Below are positions 44,990-54,648 of a DNA stretch of 64,000 bases, piece by piece. Positions within the stretch are counted from its first letter, which is position 1; the number at the start of each line of letters is the position of its first letter. The position numbers and the translations under genes were made by a program. The DNA is from Paenibacillus sp. UNC451MF (GTDB taxonomy: Bacteria > Bacillota > Bacilli > Paenibacillales > NBRC-103111). The DNA lies in the NCBI RefSeq assembly GCF_000686845.1, contig NZ_JMLS01000003.1, positions 347,339 to 411,338 on the forward strand, in the 5' to 3' direction. The notes beneath the pieces were generated by a model that worked only from the letters and a program-made list of their open reading frames with translations, was not told where the DNA came from and made no database searches.

Positions 44990-45190
44990 TTTTCACGAAA
45001 CCAATACTGTATCTTGGTAACTGTAAATTGGCGTTTTCCCGAACCAATAATAAATTTTACATCACTGTCGATTGCAGACATCGTTTCAATCAACTGACTT
45101 CTTTTCTCAACAAACTCATCTATATAGATTCACATTCAGCCATCTTTTCTAATTCTTTTATCGTAATCGACTTTTCCAAAAATCGTTTGA
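44990..45190 (-). pseudogene. Decayed unrecognised gene
   Basis: Read on the minus strand, FKRFLEKSITIKELEKMAEC and, after a frame change, IYIDEFVEKRSQLIETMSAI and IGSGKRQFTVTKIQYWF can be joined. It looks like a real but broken protein; the family is not known to me. Confidence 0.35.
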
Positions 45191-45212
45191 ATATTTCATG
45201 ATCGATTCCAGA

Positions 45213-46019
45213 TTAAAAAAACTGATCGGTCAAAAATCGATCTGCAGCTTGCAGCGCTTCGGCTTGCGCGGAGGTTGTTACTCCGCTTCCAATACTGTGC
45301 TTTATACCGTGCTTTACGCTAGACAAAACCACAAGTTCCGCCTCCCCTCCCTGGTCAAGGAGTTTATCGCGAAACTGGATGGAATGCTCAAGCGGAATAA
45401 TGTGGTCTTCGTCGCCGTGAATAAGCAAAGCATTGAGCTCGCTGCCGTTGATTCGGTCAACCGGCGATGCTGATTCATATACTCCTGCGGCTTCTTCGTC
45501 AGACCGTCCGAACAGCCCGGCTATGAGCTCCTTCGTATTGTCATAATTGTCTTTGGGATGCAGATTGGTCGCTGCATAATAGAGTATGAGTGTATTTGGT
45601 CTCGTATCAAGTATAGGCATTTCCGGTGTCCAGCCAAGCTTGTCACCAGCATTTATCGTCCCCAGCAATGCGGCCAGATGACCTCCCGCCGATGAACCGA
45701 CAGCAGCTATCCGGCTGGGATCAAAACGATACTGCCCCGCACGTTCCATGAATACGGACATGGCAAGCCGGACATCTTCGATTTGTGACGGATAAACCGA
45801 TCTAGGCGCGAGCCGGTAGCCTACGGAGACGCACGTGTACCCCTTCGCACAAAAATAGGCAGCAACCGGATGCCAATGCTTTCGGTTGCCAGATTTCCAG
45901 CCTCCTCCATGAATGAAAAAAAGTCCGACACCGTTGGCGTTGTCGCCCGGTATGAACAAGTCCATCTTTTGTAGCTCGTGATTGCTGCTACTGTAAGGTT
46001 CATTAAGTATTTGTTTCAT
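45213..46019 (-). CDS. Alpha/beta hydrolase, esterase/lipase of the HGGGW type
   Basis: 268 residues with the oxyanion motif FIHGGGWKSG, the nucleophile GSSAGGH, the acid in IHGDEDHIIP and the catalytic His in VKHGI. Such enzymes hydrolyse acyl or acetyl esters, often on plant polysaccharides. There is no signal peptide, so it acts in the cytoplasm. A broken paralogue lies at 57243-58020 in the same locus. The start ATG at 46019 follows TTGGAGGTC. Confidence 0.88.
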   Translation of the reverse strand: MKQILNEPYSSSNHELQKMDLFIPGDNANGVGLFFIHGGGWKSGNRKHWHPVAAYFCAKGYTCVSVGYRLAPRSVYPSQIEDVRLAMSVFMERAGQYRFDPSRIAAVGSSAGGHLAALLGTINAGDKLGWTPEMPILDTRPNTLILYYAATNLHPKDNYDNTKELIAGLFGRSDEEAAGVYESASPVDRINGSELNALLIHGDEDHIIPLEHSIQFRDKLLDQGGEAELVVLSSVKHGIKHSIGSGVTTSAQAEALQAADRFLTDQFF

Positions 46020-46175
46020 GGCAGACCTCCAAGAATTGGTTCATTAAAATGCGTCACTCAATAATACGATCATCTCGACATTACGCTGGATGTATGTACT
46101 CCAATTATGGTCCGATAATACGACGATGCTCCACCCTCGTTTGATGGAAGAATCTCTCCAAATCATTGTTCGTTA

Positions 46176-46209
46176 TGCTGAAGAAGCCTGTATTGAGGCT
46201 TCTTCAGCA
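46176..46209. terminator. Hairpin terminator
   Basis: Perfect 14-base arms TGCTGAAGAAGCCT and AGGCTTCTTCAGCA with a six-base loop, between the esterase promoter region and the secreted protein gene; it can end the latter. Confidence 0.75.
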
Positions 46210-46310
46210 TTTGCAGCATATCCCCTTTCACATTAACCGGGGAGTAGCTCAGTGCTTCTTTTCCTTTTAAGCTTAAGCAGAATTAGTACATATCGGTTAT
46301 ATCCTTGTTG

Positions 46311-47288
46311 TTAGGAGGCAGTGTAATCGTTGAAATAGTGAACACCATCACTAGTGGTATCACTTGAATCCGCTCTACGGTTGGTGTTAAACCATAGTTT
46401 ACCCCCATTTGCAATGCCGACGCTTTCTATTTCAAAAAGGTCAGAGTACGCGGAGGACGTAATACGGAATGACAAGTCAGCATCCGAATAGATGGTGCCG
46501 GTAGCGGCTGATATATTGCGGTACACAAGTACAATGCTAATATTTTCATAGGTTAGGGGCAGGTAAATCGTATTATTGTAATAAGCGAAGCCTTGGAATA
46601 AAAACGAATTGATATTTGAGACAGTATTTCCATTGACTAAGGCATCTTCAATATTAATGGAAAAGGCACTGGTTACATCAATGGTACCACTGTTTGCAGT
46701 CAGTGGAAGTGCGCCATTGTAAAAGGTCTTTCCGGACTTAAAGAGGAAATTAATGTTGCTAGAGTCTTTGCTTGTAATTTTCACTCCGGACATTCCCTTA
46801 TCTGTGCCATTGTATTTGATTGTGTAATTTCCCACTTTGTAAAAGGTCGAATCTACATATTTCAGTTTTACCAGACTCATGCTTCCGGTGTACGTAGTGA
46901 GAATGAACATGTAGAATTCTCCGTCGATGGTACTAAGCACCATATCGTTCGCGTGGCCGAGATAGGTAGCGTAAGTTGTTGATGTATCACCGTTTGTCAT
47001 AAGTGTAGTGGTTCCATCACTCATCTTGGTGCGGTATATTACGGCCTTGGATTCATCACTGTTAATTTTAATTGAATAAGTGTAAGTGGAGCCTACAGCA
47101 AACCCCTGCGAGGAGAAACAACTATTGGCATTGCCGAGTGTTGCGACAGTGCTGTAAGTGTTATAGTAGGCTGCACTGGCTGTGACCGGAACCATAATCA
47201 CGGTACAGAGAATAAGGACTACAGTTAAGATAAATCGATAGTTGCGACCCAAAGACCTTTGTGTATATTCATTAAAAATATGATTCAT
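46311..47288 (-). CDS. Secreted protein of unknown function, possibly beta-propeller
   Basis: 325 residues. A signal peptide with long helix (FILTVVLILCTVIMVPVTAS) ends at ASA. The mature part is Ser/Thr/Asn/Tyr-rich and has repeated strand-turn units (DGEFYMFILTTYTGSMSLVK, YYNNTIYLPLTYENISIVLV, GGKLWFNTNRR), which suggest a small propeller like those of helveticin-J or phage receptor-binding proteins. I do not assign a function. Confidence 0.55.
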   Translation of the reverse strand: MNHIFNEYTQRSLGRNYRFILTVVLILCTVIMVPVTASAAYYNTYSTVATLGNANSCFSSQGFAVGSTYTYSIKINSDESKAVIYRTKMSDGTTTLMTNGDTSTTYATYLGHANDMVLSTIDGEFYMFILTTYTGSMSLVKLKYVDSTFYKVGNYTIKYNGTDKGMSGVKITSKDSSNINFLFKSGKTFYNGALPLTANSGTIDVTSAFSINIEDALVNGNTVSNINSFLFQGFAYYNNTIYLPLTYENISIVLVYRNISAATGTIYSDADLSFRITSSAYSDLFEIESVGIANGGKLWFNTNRRADSSDTTSDGVHYFNDYTAS

Positions 47289-47314
47289 ACACTATCCCTC
47301 CAATAAAAGTAGAT

Positions 47315-47950
47315 TTATTGACCAGCAGTGTACTGCTGTTCTGTAAAAGTATCGTATCGGCAATTTAATAAACGGATGCGCGGCCCTTCTTTCGTCGTCT
47401 CTAGCACCGAAATACCGGTGTTACTGTGGACCAAACGGCGATAAGCGAGCATCGGCATGGACATTATGCCAGCCAAGTATATGCGGATCGACACACTGTG
47501 TCCGACAACTAGCACGTGTTCGTGCGGATATCTTGCTTCAATGTCTCTAAAGAAATGGGTCATCCGGCGAAAAACAGCATCGGCATTCTCGCCTGTTATC
47601 CCCGCAGGATACGATTCCGGCGCTTGATGCCATTGCTTCCATGGCTGCGGGTATTGAGTACGAATTTCTCGAGCTGTCAGGCCTTCCCACAAACCAAAAT
47701 CGATTTCTATGATGCGACGATCAGTCTTCACATGCAAACCTTTGACGCTCGCGATAGGCTCGGCTGTCTCCTTCGCCCGGATCATTGTAGATGCATACAT
47801 GACATCTATAGGGACACCTTTCAGGAATAATGCCACTTGTTTCGCTTGCTCAACCCCTACATCTGACAATGGAATATCCGTTCTCCCGCAATAACGATCC
47901 TCGTTGTTCCACTCTGTTTCTCCATGCCGGACGATATAAAGAGTAGTCAA
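47315..47950 (-). CDS. Histidine phosphatase (phosphoglycerate-mutase-like)
   Basis: 211 residues from a TTG at 47950, eight bases after AGGAGG. The catalytic RHGETEWN motif with its phospho-acceptor His is at residues 8-15, and the second His lies in VVGHSVSIR. Family members include CobC-type alpha-ribazole phosphatases and broad sugar or nucleotide phosphatases; none can be chosen here. It lies among carbohydrate genes, so a sugar phosphate is a reasonable guess. Confidence 0.85.
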   Translation of the reverse strand: MTTLYIVRHGETEWNNEDRYCGRTDIPLSDVGVEQAKQVALFLKGVPIDVMYASTMIRAKETAEPIASVKGLHVKTDRRIIEIDFGLWEGLTAREIRTQYPQPWKQWHQAPESYPAGITGENADAVFRRMTHFFRDIEARYPHEHVLVVGHSVSIRIYLAGIMSMPMLAYRRLVHSNTGISVLETTKEGPRIRLLNCRYDTFTEQQYTAGQ

Positions 47951-48009
47951 ACCTGCTACCTCCTTCGTTTTATATAGCCATGTGTCATTTGCCGATGCTC
48001 CAAGCCAAG

Positions 48010-48216
48010 CTATGGAGACGAAGACGTTTCTAGTCGCTCCAAAACTGGTGTGCAAATCGGCGACATTACAGCGATTGGCGTACCGCGATGTTTCTCGCGT
48101 ATGATTTCAATGAAGCCAATTACAGCATGCATGAAAATACGCTTGCACAAACTGTTGCGGCCGGAATAACCAAGACACGTTAGGTTCAAATTGTTTTGTC
48201 TCATGTAAACCGCCAT
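48010..48216 (-). pseudogene. Remnant of an SGNH/GDSL-type hydrolase
   Basis: The frame reads NLNLTCLGYSGRNSLCKRIF and HAVIGFIEIIREKHRGTPIA followed by VMSPI, which is like the block between the Gly-Asn and Asp-His regions of Paenibacillus SGNH hydrolases. The Ser and His ends are missing. Confidence 0.5.
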
Positions 48217-48278
48217 CCTTCACTAGCTGCCCTTGCGTTAGCTGCTCTTACCGCCAATTAATCGACTGTTTGTATAGA

Positions 48279-49604
48279 TCATTTGTTTTCCTGAATCCAT
48301 TTGTTTGCTTTCTCTTCTGCTTCCCGAAGTACTGTATTGATGTCCTTCTTCTCGTATGCGATTTTTTTGGCGGCTTCATTCAGGAAGGGATAGACCTTAA
48401 TATCGTATTTGTGTTGCCGTGGTACCTTGGTTAATTTGGGGACGAAAACATTTTTTATATTTTTGCCTTCGTAAAGCTTTGTGTCTAAAGCATATTCTTT
48501 TTTCATGGCGGGGTCGGCAAGAACAGTTGCTTTTGAGCCACGATTCATAGCCCTTTGCGCTTCCTCGCTTATCATCGTCTTAATAACCGCATATGCCGCT
48601 TTCTTGTTTTTACTGTTCGGTGTAACCGCTGCCATTTGTACTTCCGGCTCTCTGCTGTAACCCTTCTTATCCTCGAATGTCGGTAACGACACGACATCCC
48701 AATTGAAATCTTTACCGGTTTCCTTTAATTGTGGAAGACGGGCTGTTATTGCTGCAGTATTGAATTGATACATGGCGAGCTTTTGATCTTTAAGGAAGAA
48801 ATCAATGCCGTACTCATATCGTTTATTTGGCTCCACAATGCCTGGAATACCGTACAATTTTTCAAGCAGGCTGTATGCCTTCTTGTATCCTTCGGTCTGG
48901 AAAACGGCCTTTTCGCCTTTCTCGTCGATAGCAGGAAGTCCTAATTGACGGGTCAACCTCGTCGGCGGTCCGATATCCAGACCGACGTACTGAACGCCTT
49001 GCTCCACTCTTGTTACCCTTTTAGCCAACTCGATCGTTTCATCCCAGGTCATGCCGTCTTTCGGATAGGGAACTGCAAATTTATCGAAGATGTCCTTGTT
49101 GTATATCAGCATGTTATACATGATCGAATAAGGCATGCCAAGGATTTCCCCTTTATCGCTGAAGCTCTTCATAACATCGATTGCTTCTGGCTCAAACTTG
49201 CTGAAACTGATATTCTCATTCTTGATAAACGAGTTCAGATCCGAAACAAGCCCCCTATCCAACAGATCGTAATACCAATAGCTTGTCGACAAGATCATAT
49301 CGGGAATCTCGCCGGAGGCAATCATTTTATCCAGGGTTGTTGCGGATTGGGGGATCAGCTGCGGTGTAATATTCGGGAATTTAGCCTTAATTGATCTCGT
49401 GACAAGCTCCTCCAAATCGGTATCGTTAAGTACCGAGGCGTTGTAGGAGTAAATGGTAAGCGTGACCGGCTCGTTATTGTAAGCATCCGGGTTGACGGCT
49501 TTTCCTTCACCTGTCGCAGCCTCTTTTCCGCAGCCTGCGAGGATGAACGTCCCCAGAACAGACATAGTGACTAGCAATGGGATGTTTTTTTTTCTCTTCA
49601 ACAT
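48279..49604 (-). CDS. Extracellular solute-binding lipoprotein (family 1, sugar type)
   Basis: 441 residues from the ATG at 49604, which has GGAGGAG upstream. The lipobox is ILAGCG. DGMTWDETIELAKRVT and NKDIFDKFAVPYPKDGMTW are typical of family-1 sugar-binding proteins. It would capture an oligosaccharide at the cell surface, but no permease or ATPase gene is nearby. It is a paralogue of the protein at 55829-57154. Confidence 0.85.
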   Translation of the reverse strand: MLKRKKNIPLLVTMSVLGTFILAGCGKEAATGEGKAVNPDAYNNEPVTLTIYSYNASVLNDTDLEELVTRSIKAKFPNITPQLIPQSATTLDKMIASGEIPDMILSTSYWYYDLLDRGLVSDLNSFIKNENISFSKFEPEAIDVMKSFSDKGEILGMPYSIMYNMLIYNKDIFDKFAVPYPKDGMTWDETIELAKRVTRVEQGVQYVGLDIGPPTRLTRQLGLPAIDEKGEKAVFQTEGYKKAYSLLEKLYGIPGIVEPNKRYEYGIDFFLKDQKLAMYQFNTAAITARLPQLKETGKDFNWDVVSLPTFEDKKGYSREPEVQMAAVTPNSKNKKAAYAVIKTMISEEAQRAMNRGSKATVLADPAMKKEYALDTKLYEGKNIKNVFVPKLTKVPRQHKYDIKVYPFLNEAAKKIAYEKKDINTVLREAEEKANKWIQENK

Positions 49605-49733
49605 ATTAAGCTCCTCCACGATCATTTGATTTGGTCTTAATTAAATTGGATATGGAATCTGGAATGTCTATCGACAAAATCAGACTCTGTCCAATAAAAC
49701 GCTTACAAGAATAACGAAAGTTAGTTTCCATTT

Positions 49734-49864
49734 TCAGGATATCCACACGTGGCCGAAACCTCTCCGATACATATGACCGACGATGTTTTCGGGGGCATCC
49801 AGCTTCATCAAGGTCAAATCACCGTGCAGTACCAGGTCTGAACATCCCCCTTGCAATACGGTTG
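49734..49864 (-). pseudogene. C-terminal remnant of an unrecognised protein
   Basis: The frame reads LQGGCSDLVLHGDLTLMKLD, then APENIVGHMYRRGFGHVWIS and a stop. No start is present. The sequence looks like the tail of a secreted carbohydrate enzyme but I cannot name it. Bases 49870-50054 hold nothing recognisable. Confidence 0.4.
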
Positions 49865-50054
49865 CATTCTAGAACTAACCCCTCCTCATCTAAAATGTTA
49901 GTTTTGAAATTGTTATATATTTGTTTCGGACTAAAATGTTGAAAAACCAACCGGATAACAAAATTATACACCTGTTATTCTTTGGTTTCAACATATAAAA
50001 GCAACAACCCAATATTTAATTTATTTTTCGGAATATATTGATTTTGTAAAAGAC

Positions 50055-50096
50055 AAATACCCTCCACATTGCCGAGAGACAAGGTGAAGGGTATTT
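50055..50096 (-). terminator. Terminator of the DeoR-type gene
   Basis: Arms AAATACCCTCCAC and GTGAAGGGTATTT with one mismatch, 16 bases beyond the stop. Confidence 0.75.
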
Positions 50097-50112
50097 AGCT
50101 TCTTGAATACTA

Positions 50113-50925
50113 CTAGTTGACAACAACAACCTCTATCCCGCATGCTTCCATTTCCTGCATTTCTTCCTCGGGCAGTTGACGATCCGTCACCAGCGTCGAG
50201 ATCGCTTCCATTTCTATCAACCGGACTAACGATTTGCGCTGGAACTTGCTGCTATCCGCCATCAAAACGAGCTGGTCGGCAATAGCGGCCATATTCTTCT
50301 TCAACTGTACATGCGCTTCGTATGGCTCGCTGACGCCCCGTTGCAGATCAAAACCCTGGCACGAGAAGAAAAACCTGTCGGCATGGTAGCCTTCGAGCAT
50401 TTTCTCCGCAGGCGTTCCGGTGTTGCCGAGCGAATGCCGGTCCAAATATCCACCGATGAGGAAAACTTGGATATTTGTCTTTTTGATCAATTCGTAGGTG
50501 ATCGCGATCGAATACGTGATAACGGTAATTTCCTTGTTAGGCAGCAACTTGGCCATTTGAAGGCAGGTTGTGCTGGCGTCCATTGCGATCACTTCGCCGT
50601 CCTTAACCATTGAAGCGGCGTACTCGCCGATCAGCTTCTTATCTTCCAGATTTACGAGCTCGCGCTGCAGGATAGGCAGCTCCGGCCCATCCTTCCGGTT
50701 CAGTACCGCCCCCCCATGCGTTCGCAGCAACAGTCCTTCGTTCTCGAGACGCTCCAAATCGCGTCGAATCGTCTCCTCCGTTACGCCGAATCGCTTGCTC
50801 ATGTCGGAAACGCGTACGATACCCAAATCCTCAAGCAAAGAGATGATTTCTTTTTTTCGGTCATTTCCAGTCATGGACTCTACTTTCTTTTGGGTGCTTG
50901 GAGTATTGTTTTCCACATTGTTCAC
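50113..50925 (-). CDS. DeoR-family transcriptional regulator
   Basis: 270 residues. The N-terminal winged helix has the DeoR hallmark VRVSDMSKRFGVTEETIRRD and LLLRTHGGAV. The C-terminal DeoR sugar-sensor domain (YAASMVKDGEVIAMDASTTC) binds a sugar phosphate. The start is GTG at 50925; a GTG nine bases later with AGGTGA upstream is equally likely. It lies between the glycerophosphodiesterase and the solute-binding protein gene and probably controls this locus. Confidence 0.88.
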   Translation of the reverse strand: MNNVENNTPSTQKKVESMTGNDRKKEIISLLEDLGIVRVSDMSKRFGVTEETIRRDLERLENEGLLLRTHGGAVLNRKDGPELPILQRELVNLEDKKLIGEYAASMVKDGEVIAMDASTTCLQMAKLLPNKEITVITYSIAITYELIKKTNIQVFLIGGYLDRHSLGNTGTPAEKMLEGYHADRFFFSCQGFDLQRGVSEPYEAHVQLKKNMAAIADQLVLMADSSKFQRKSLVRLIEMEAISTLVTDRQLPEEEMQEMEACGIEVVVVN

Positions 50926-50963
50926 CTGCCTTTGCCCTATATTTTACTGCATTTTAAGAAAAA

Positions 50964-50996
50964 ACGGAACCATAAGCCAAAAGCTTACGGTTCCGT
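50964..50996 (-). terminator. Terminator of the glycerophosphodiesterase gene
   Basis: Arms ACGGAACC-A-TAAGC and GCTTA-C-GGTTCCGT; on the minus strand a T run follows. It lies 11 bases beyond the stop. Confidence 0.75.
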
Positions 50997-51006
50997 ATAT
51001 CGAAAA

Positions 51007-51735
51007 TCAGAACTTTTCATGCAAAACAAGATGATTGCGGTAAAACTCGGCCCAGCGGTCTAGCTCATTGGTCGTAATTAACGCATTTGGGTATTTGTCA
51101 GCAATCATTTCCATGTCAGCCAGTGTATCGACCGGCCATGGCGCTGAGATGATGCCTCGTCCCTCGATCATATCCGAGTATTGAGGCGTCATAAACCGTA
51201 AATTAACGCCTAGGAAATCGCAGTCGATTTCCTTCATGAACGGAAATACGTACGGCATGCTGCCGCTGCAAATCATGCCTATGCGCACATCCTTATCGAG
51301 CTGACGCATTTTCGCGATTGAAAAGTGGTCGAAGCCGATGATTCTTACCTGGTCCAACGTGCCGGTTTTGCGGATGAGGTCCAGCGTATTTTCCTCAAGT
51401 CCCGGGTAGATGTTGCCAGCCTGCTTCAGCTCGACCAGAATCGAGATGCGGCCCTTCAACTCCTGTAGCGTCTCCTCTAGTGTTGGAATCGTTTCCACGC
51501 CTTTTACCTTCAGCCGCTTCAATTCATCCAGTGTATGTTCTTTGATTAAACCTTTACCGTTCGTCAACCGGTCGACTGAGTAATCATGCATCAATACTGG
51601 CACACCGTCCTTACTTAAATGCACATCCAGCTCTAAATGGGTGTACGACATATCGCATGCCGCCTTATAGGATGACAGCGTATTTTCCGGCAATTTGACC
51701 GGGTATCCGCGATGGGCAACGCCTTTGATTTTCAT
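51007..51735 (-). CDS. Glycerophosphodiester phosphodiesterase
   Basis: 242 residues from the ATG at 51735 (GGAGGTTAATCCT upstream); the frame is open further but the extra 58 codons have no family match. Catalytic motifs are AHRGYPVKLPENT, HLELDVHLSKDGVPVLMHD (metal ligands), and DRLTNGKG. It cleaves glycerophosphodiesters to glycerol 3-phosphate and an alcohol, in the cytoplasm since no signal peptide is seen. The last His/Lys segment LVELKQAG is present. Next to a DeoR-type regulator it may belong to a glycerol-phosphate or inositol-type pathway. Confidence 0.9.
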   Translation of the reverse strand: MKIKGVAHRGYPVKLPENTLSSYKAACDMSYTHLELDVHLSKDGVPVLMHDYSVDRLTNGKGLIKEHTLDELKRLKVKGVETIPTLEETLQELKGRISILVELKQAGNIYPGLEENTLDLIRKTGTLDQVRIIGFDHFSIAKMRQLDKDVRIGMICSGSMPYVFPFMKEIDCDFLGVNLRFMTPQYSDMIEGRGIISAPWPVDTLADMEMIADKYPNALITTNELDRWAEFYRNHLVLHEKF

Positions 51736-51909
51736 AGGATTAACCTCCGTAATGATGCTTACTGCTCTCTTGTCAGGGTCACTAATAGATATCACATAAC
51801 GATTTTGTTTTTCTTTCCTCTGTTCCTTGTATTCCGACATCTTAAGGTTCCCCTTATTTGTAAGCTTCCCTATCCTGCTGCCCGTTAGGTGAGCCAAACG
51901 GCGCAACAA

Positions 51910-52674
51910 TTAAAAACAGTAATCGTTCTGTTCCATCGCGGCGCTATCTTTCGCCGTTAGAACTTAAAGATCGGGCAGTGATTTAATTTGTGCCTTGCAT
52001 AAAAATAAATCCCTTATTGGCGATTTTCTTCCTTTAAAGACAACTGCTTCATCTTTGTTATCATTTCGTTTGCGTTAAATTTGTCACGATGATCTAGCCA
52101 CCTCGCAATGTGGCATCTTTCAAAGTTGGCTTGATACCTTCTTAGATCGGCAACCTAGCAGCCGACCGGGATGTTATCAGGCTGATCCGGCCGGACTTCC
52201 AGAACTAGGACGAAGCGTACGATTGGTTCAAGCCCTCGGCGTGACATACTCAATATCTGCACCTTCGCCGCCTTCAGCACACATCGCCATTGTGAATTCA
52301 TCACGATCATAACTTTTTTTTATTTGTGTCATTGGACACTTGTCAAGTAGTCCTCTTAATTGACATTAAAATGGTTCCATTCCCTAAAATTTAATCGCAA
52401 TCGCGGTGACACTAAAGTACTCCCAAATATATATGGGAGTACTATTTTCATTTCACTTGTTTCTCTGTAGGAATACAGTTTATTGTATGGGACTACTTTA
52501 ATGTCGCAACTTCTTGACTAGGGATTAGTTTAATGTCATTATCCATCCATCTTGTCTACAAGTAAGCCGCGCCTGCTTCAAATAAGCGTCCGCATCTCCA
52601 GTCAGCAGCCCTTTCTGGCTAAGTACGGCCATTCTTGTCCACACTTCAGCCGTTCCCACTCCTTATCGTTCCAG
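51910..52674. other. Intergenic region with IS-end-like motifs
   Basis: No gene is supported. The 17-bp motif GACAYTAAASTANTCCC occurs at 52408-52424 on the plus strand and at 52489-52505 and 52521-52537 on the minus strand, with a weaker copy at 52362-52378. A hairpin lies at 52416-52443 (AGTACTCCCA and its complement). TTTGTGTCATTGGACA at 52323-52338 matches the right end of the repeats at 21456 and 44866. These look like leftovers of insertion sequence ends. Confidence 0.5.
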
Positions 52675-53703
52675 TTAGCCGATAACAATTTCTTTGCCTT
52701 CTCTCGCCGACTGGTAAATGGCCAAAATAACGTTAACTGCTTTTCGGGCTTCTTCGCCGGTGACCATCGGATCTCGATTATCCAAGATCGCCTTGATCAT
52801 ATCGTCTACTAGAATGAAATGGCCGTTCGCCGAAATGTTTTTCGGATCGTTGCTTGCCGATGCCGTAGCTTCCACCTGCGGCGCCTCTTCGTCGCTGCCC
52901 TGGAATTTCCACTGCTTGAAGCCGCTGTCTCCGAAAATGATCGAACCGTCGTTGCCGTGAACCTCGAAACGGGTTTCCTGTCCCGGATATACGGAGGTCG
53001 TTCCTTGAATGACACCGAACGCGCCACTTTTGTACTTGACTGCCGCCACTGCCGTATCTTCCACCTCAATGTCACGAACAAGCGCAGAGGAATACGCAAA
53101 CACGGAATGGATATCGCCCATCATCCACTGGATCAAGTCGATGCCATGCACGCCTTGGTTCATGAGCGCGCCGCCGCCGTCAAGCGCCCACGTTCCGCGC
53201 CAACCTGCGCTCTTGTAATATTCCGGCGAACGGTAATACTTCAAGTATGCATCCCCGAGCACCATTTTGCCGAGCTTACCCGTTTGAATCGCATTGCGGG
53301 TGGCGACTGCCGCTGGGAACGTGCGCCGTTGATAGATAACTCCGAGCTTAACGCCACGGCTGCGCGTTTCGTTTATCATCCGGTCCATTTTTTCTCTCGT
53401 AATATCAAGCGGCTTTTCACACAAAATGTGCTTGCCTGCCTGCGCAGCTTCAACCGTGTAATCGGAGTGCATGCCGCTCGGCAGACAGACGTTGATGACG
53501 TCGATATCGTCCCGCTTCAGCATTTCTTGATAATCCTGGTAGACGGAACCGATTTGATACGTTTCCGCCAGCTTTTGAGCTTTTTCGATTTCCTTATCGC
53601 ATACCGCGACGAGCTCCGCGTGCGAGTTGCTTGTAATGGCTTTGGCATGGCTTGTTGAAATGACTCCTGCTCCGACTAGGGCGAAACGCATTTTTCTTTC
53701 CAT
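52675..53703 (-). CDS. Gfo/Idh/MocA-family oxidoreductase
   Basis: 342 residues. The N-terminal Rossmann fold has VGAGVISTSHAKA, then the family motif EKPLDITREKMDRMI. The C-terminal alpha/beta domain ends with the AREGKEIVIG-like tail. It would oxidise or reduce a sugar or inositol with NAD(P). GAGGTGATTTTATC precedes the ATG at 53703. The second Gfo/Idh gene lies just upstream, so the two act in one pathway. Confidence 0.9.
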   Translation of the reverse strand: MERKMRFALVGAGVISTSHAKAITSNSHAELVAVCDKEIEKAQKLAETYQIGSVYQDYQEMLKRDDIDVINVCLPSGMHSDYTVEAAQAGKHILCEKPLDITREKMDRMINETRSRGVKLGVIYQRRTFPAAVATRNAIQTGKLGKMVLGDAYLKYYRSPEYYKSAGWRGTWALDGGGALMNQGVHGIDLIQWMMGDIHSVFAYSSALVRDIEVEDTAVAAVKYKSGAFGVIQGTTSVYPGQETRFEVHGNDGSIIFGDSGFKQWKFQGSDEEAPQVEATASASNDPKNISANGHFILVDDMIKAILDNRDPMVTGEEARKAVNVILAIYQSAREGKEIVIG

Positions 53704-53726
53704 GATAAAATCACCTCTTCGATAGT

Positions 53727-54632
53727 TTAGGCCAAGCGAATGGATTTTCCAGTGGCGCGACTTTCGTTTGCTGCTTCGATAAAACGAATGATCTCTAGCG
53801 TTTCTTCAATCGTAACGTCGGCGGAACCGGTTTGGAACAAGCGGATAATACTATCCAGCAGACTCGCGTAATACGGCTTCGGATTAGCGTAAACATCAAC
53901 GAAGATTGAGCCTTTGACTCTATGCGCTACCCCGCCGAACTTGCTGCTACCCTTGCGGTTGCCGCGCACGGTGCCGATGCGGCCGTCCTGCCATTCGGCT
54001 GTAATGACGTCGTGATCCGCGTTCGCTTTAACCGATATTTCGGCGCAGCCTTTGCCAAGCAGCGCATACAGCATCTCAATCGAATGAATGCCATACCAGA
54101 AATATCCGGGCTGAGTCGGCTGCAGCGCCATTGGGCCATAGCAGTCCGCGCCGATGATGTCGCCAAGCTCCGTCTGAGCGACTGCGGCCTTCATTCCTTC
54201 GGCAAACCGCAGCGCGGAGGAGCTCATAATCGGAATGCCTTCTGCTTTGGCGATGGTGACGATTTCCTGCGCTTCGTCCGCCCGAACTGTCAGCGGCTTA
54301 TCGATATAAACCGGCTTGCGGTAAGAGGCGATCCGACGAAACTGATCCAAATGAACGCGGCCGTCCACGGACTCCAGCAGAATGGCGTCGCACGCTTCGG
54401 CCACCGCCTCCGGCGAATCGACGATGCTTACGCCGAATTCGTCGCTCAGCTGCGTCGTAAACCCTTCAACGCGGCTGTGGCTCAATTCGAAATCGGGAGA
54501 GCCGCCAGGGAACGCGACAGCGACTTTGCCGCCGTTCACGTGAAATTCGTGGCTCGGATCGTTCAACAGCTTCGTAAACTGTACGACATGAGAAGTGTCC
54601 AGGCCGATAATACCGATATTCATTTGCTTCAT
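53727..54632 (-). CDS. Gfo/Idh/MocA-family oxidoreductase, second paralogue
   Basis: 301 residues from the ATG at 54632 with AAGGAGG nine bases upstream. NIGIIGLDTSHVVQFTKLLN replaces the usual GxGxxG with GLDTSH, as in a known subgroup of the family. The conserved Lys motif is YIDKPLTVRADEAQEI. It is shorter than its neighbour and may use another substrate. Stops 24 bases before the first Gfo/Idh gene. Confidence 0.88.
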   Translation of the reverse strand: MKQMNIGIIGLDTSHVVQFTKLLNDPSHEFHVNGGKVAVAFPGGSPDFELSHSRVEGFTTQLSDEFGVSIVDSPEAVAEACDAILLESVDGRVHLDQFRRIASYRKPVYIDKPLTVRADEAQEIVTIAKAEGIPIMSSSALRFAEGMKAAVAQTELGDIIGADCYGPMALQPTQPGYFWYGIHSIEMLYALLGKGCAEISVKANADHDVITAEWQDGRIGTVRGNRKGSSKFGGVAHRVKGSIFVDVYANPKPYYASLLDSIIRLFQTGSADVTIEETLEIIRFIEAANESRATGKSIRLA

Positions 54633-54648
54633 TGGAACAGCCTCCTTG

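Noticed and set aside
46240..46262. tRNA-like string GGGGAGTAGCTCAGT
   Set aside because: The D-arm-like words are not followed by an anticodon arm, T-arm or acceptor complement.
52819..53658. 279-codon plus-strand frame
   Set aside because: Antisense to the Gfo/Idh gene with intact motifs; composition is Arg/Cys/His-rich as expected for a shadow frame.
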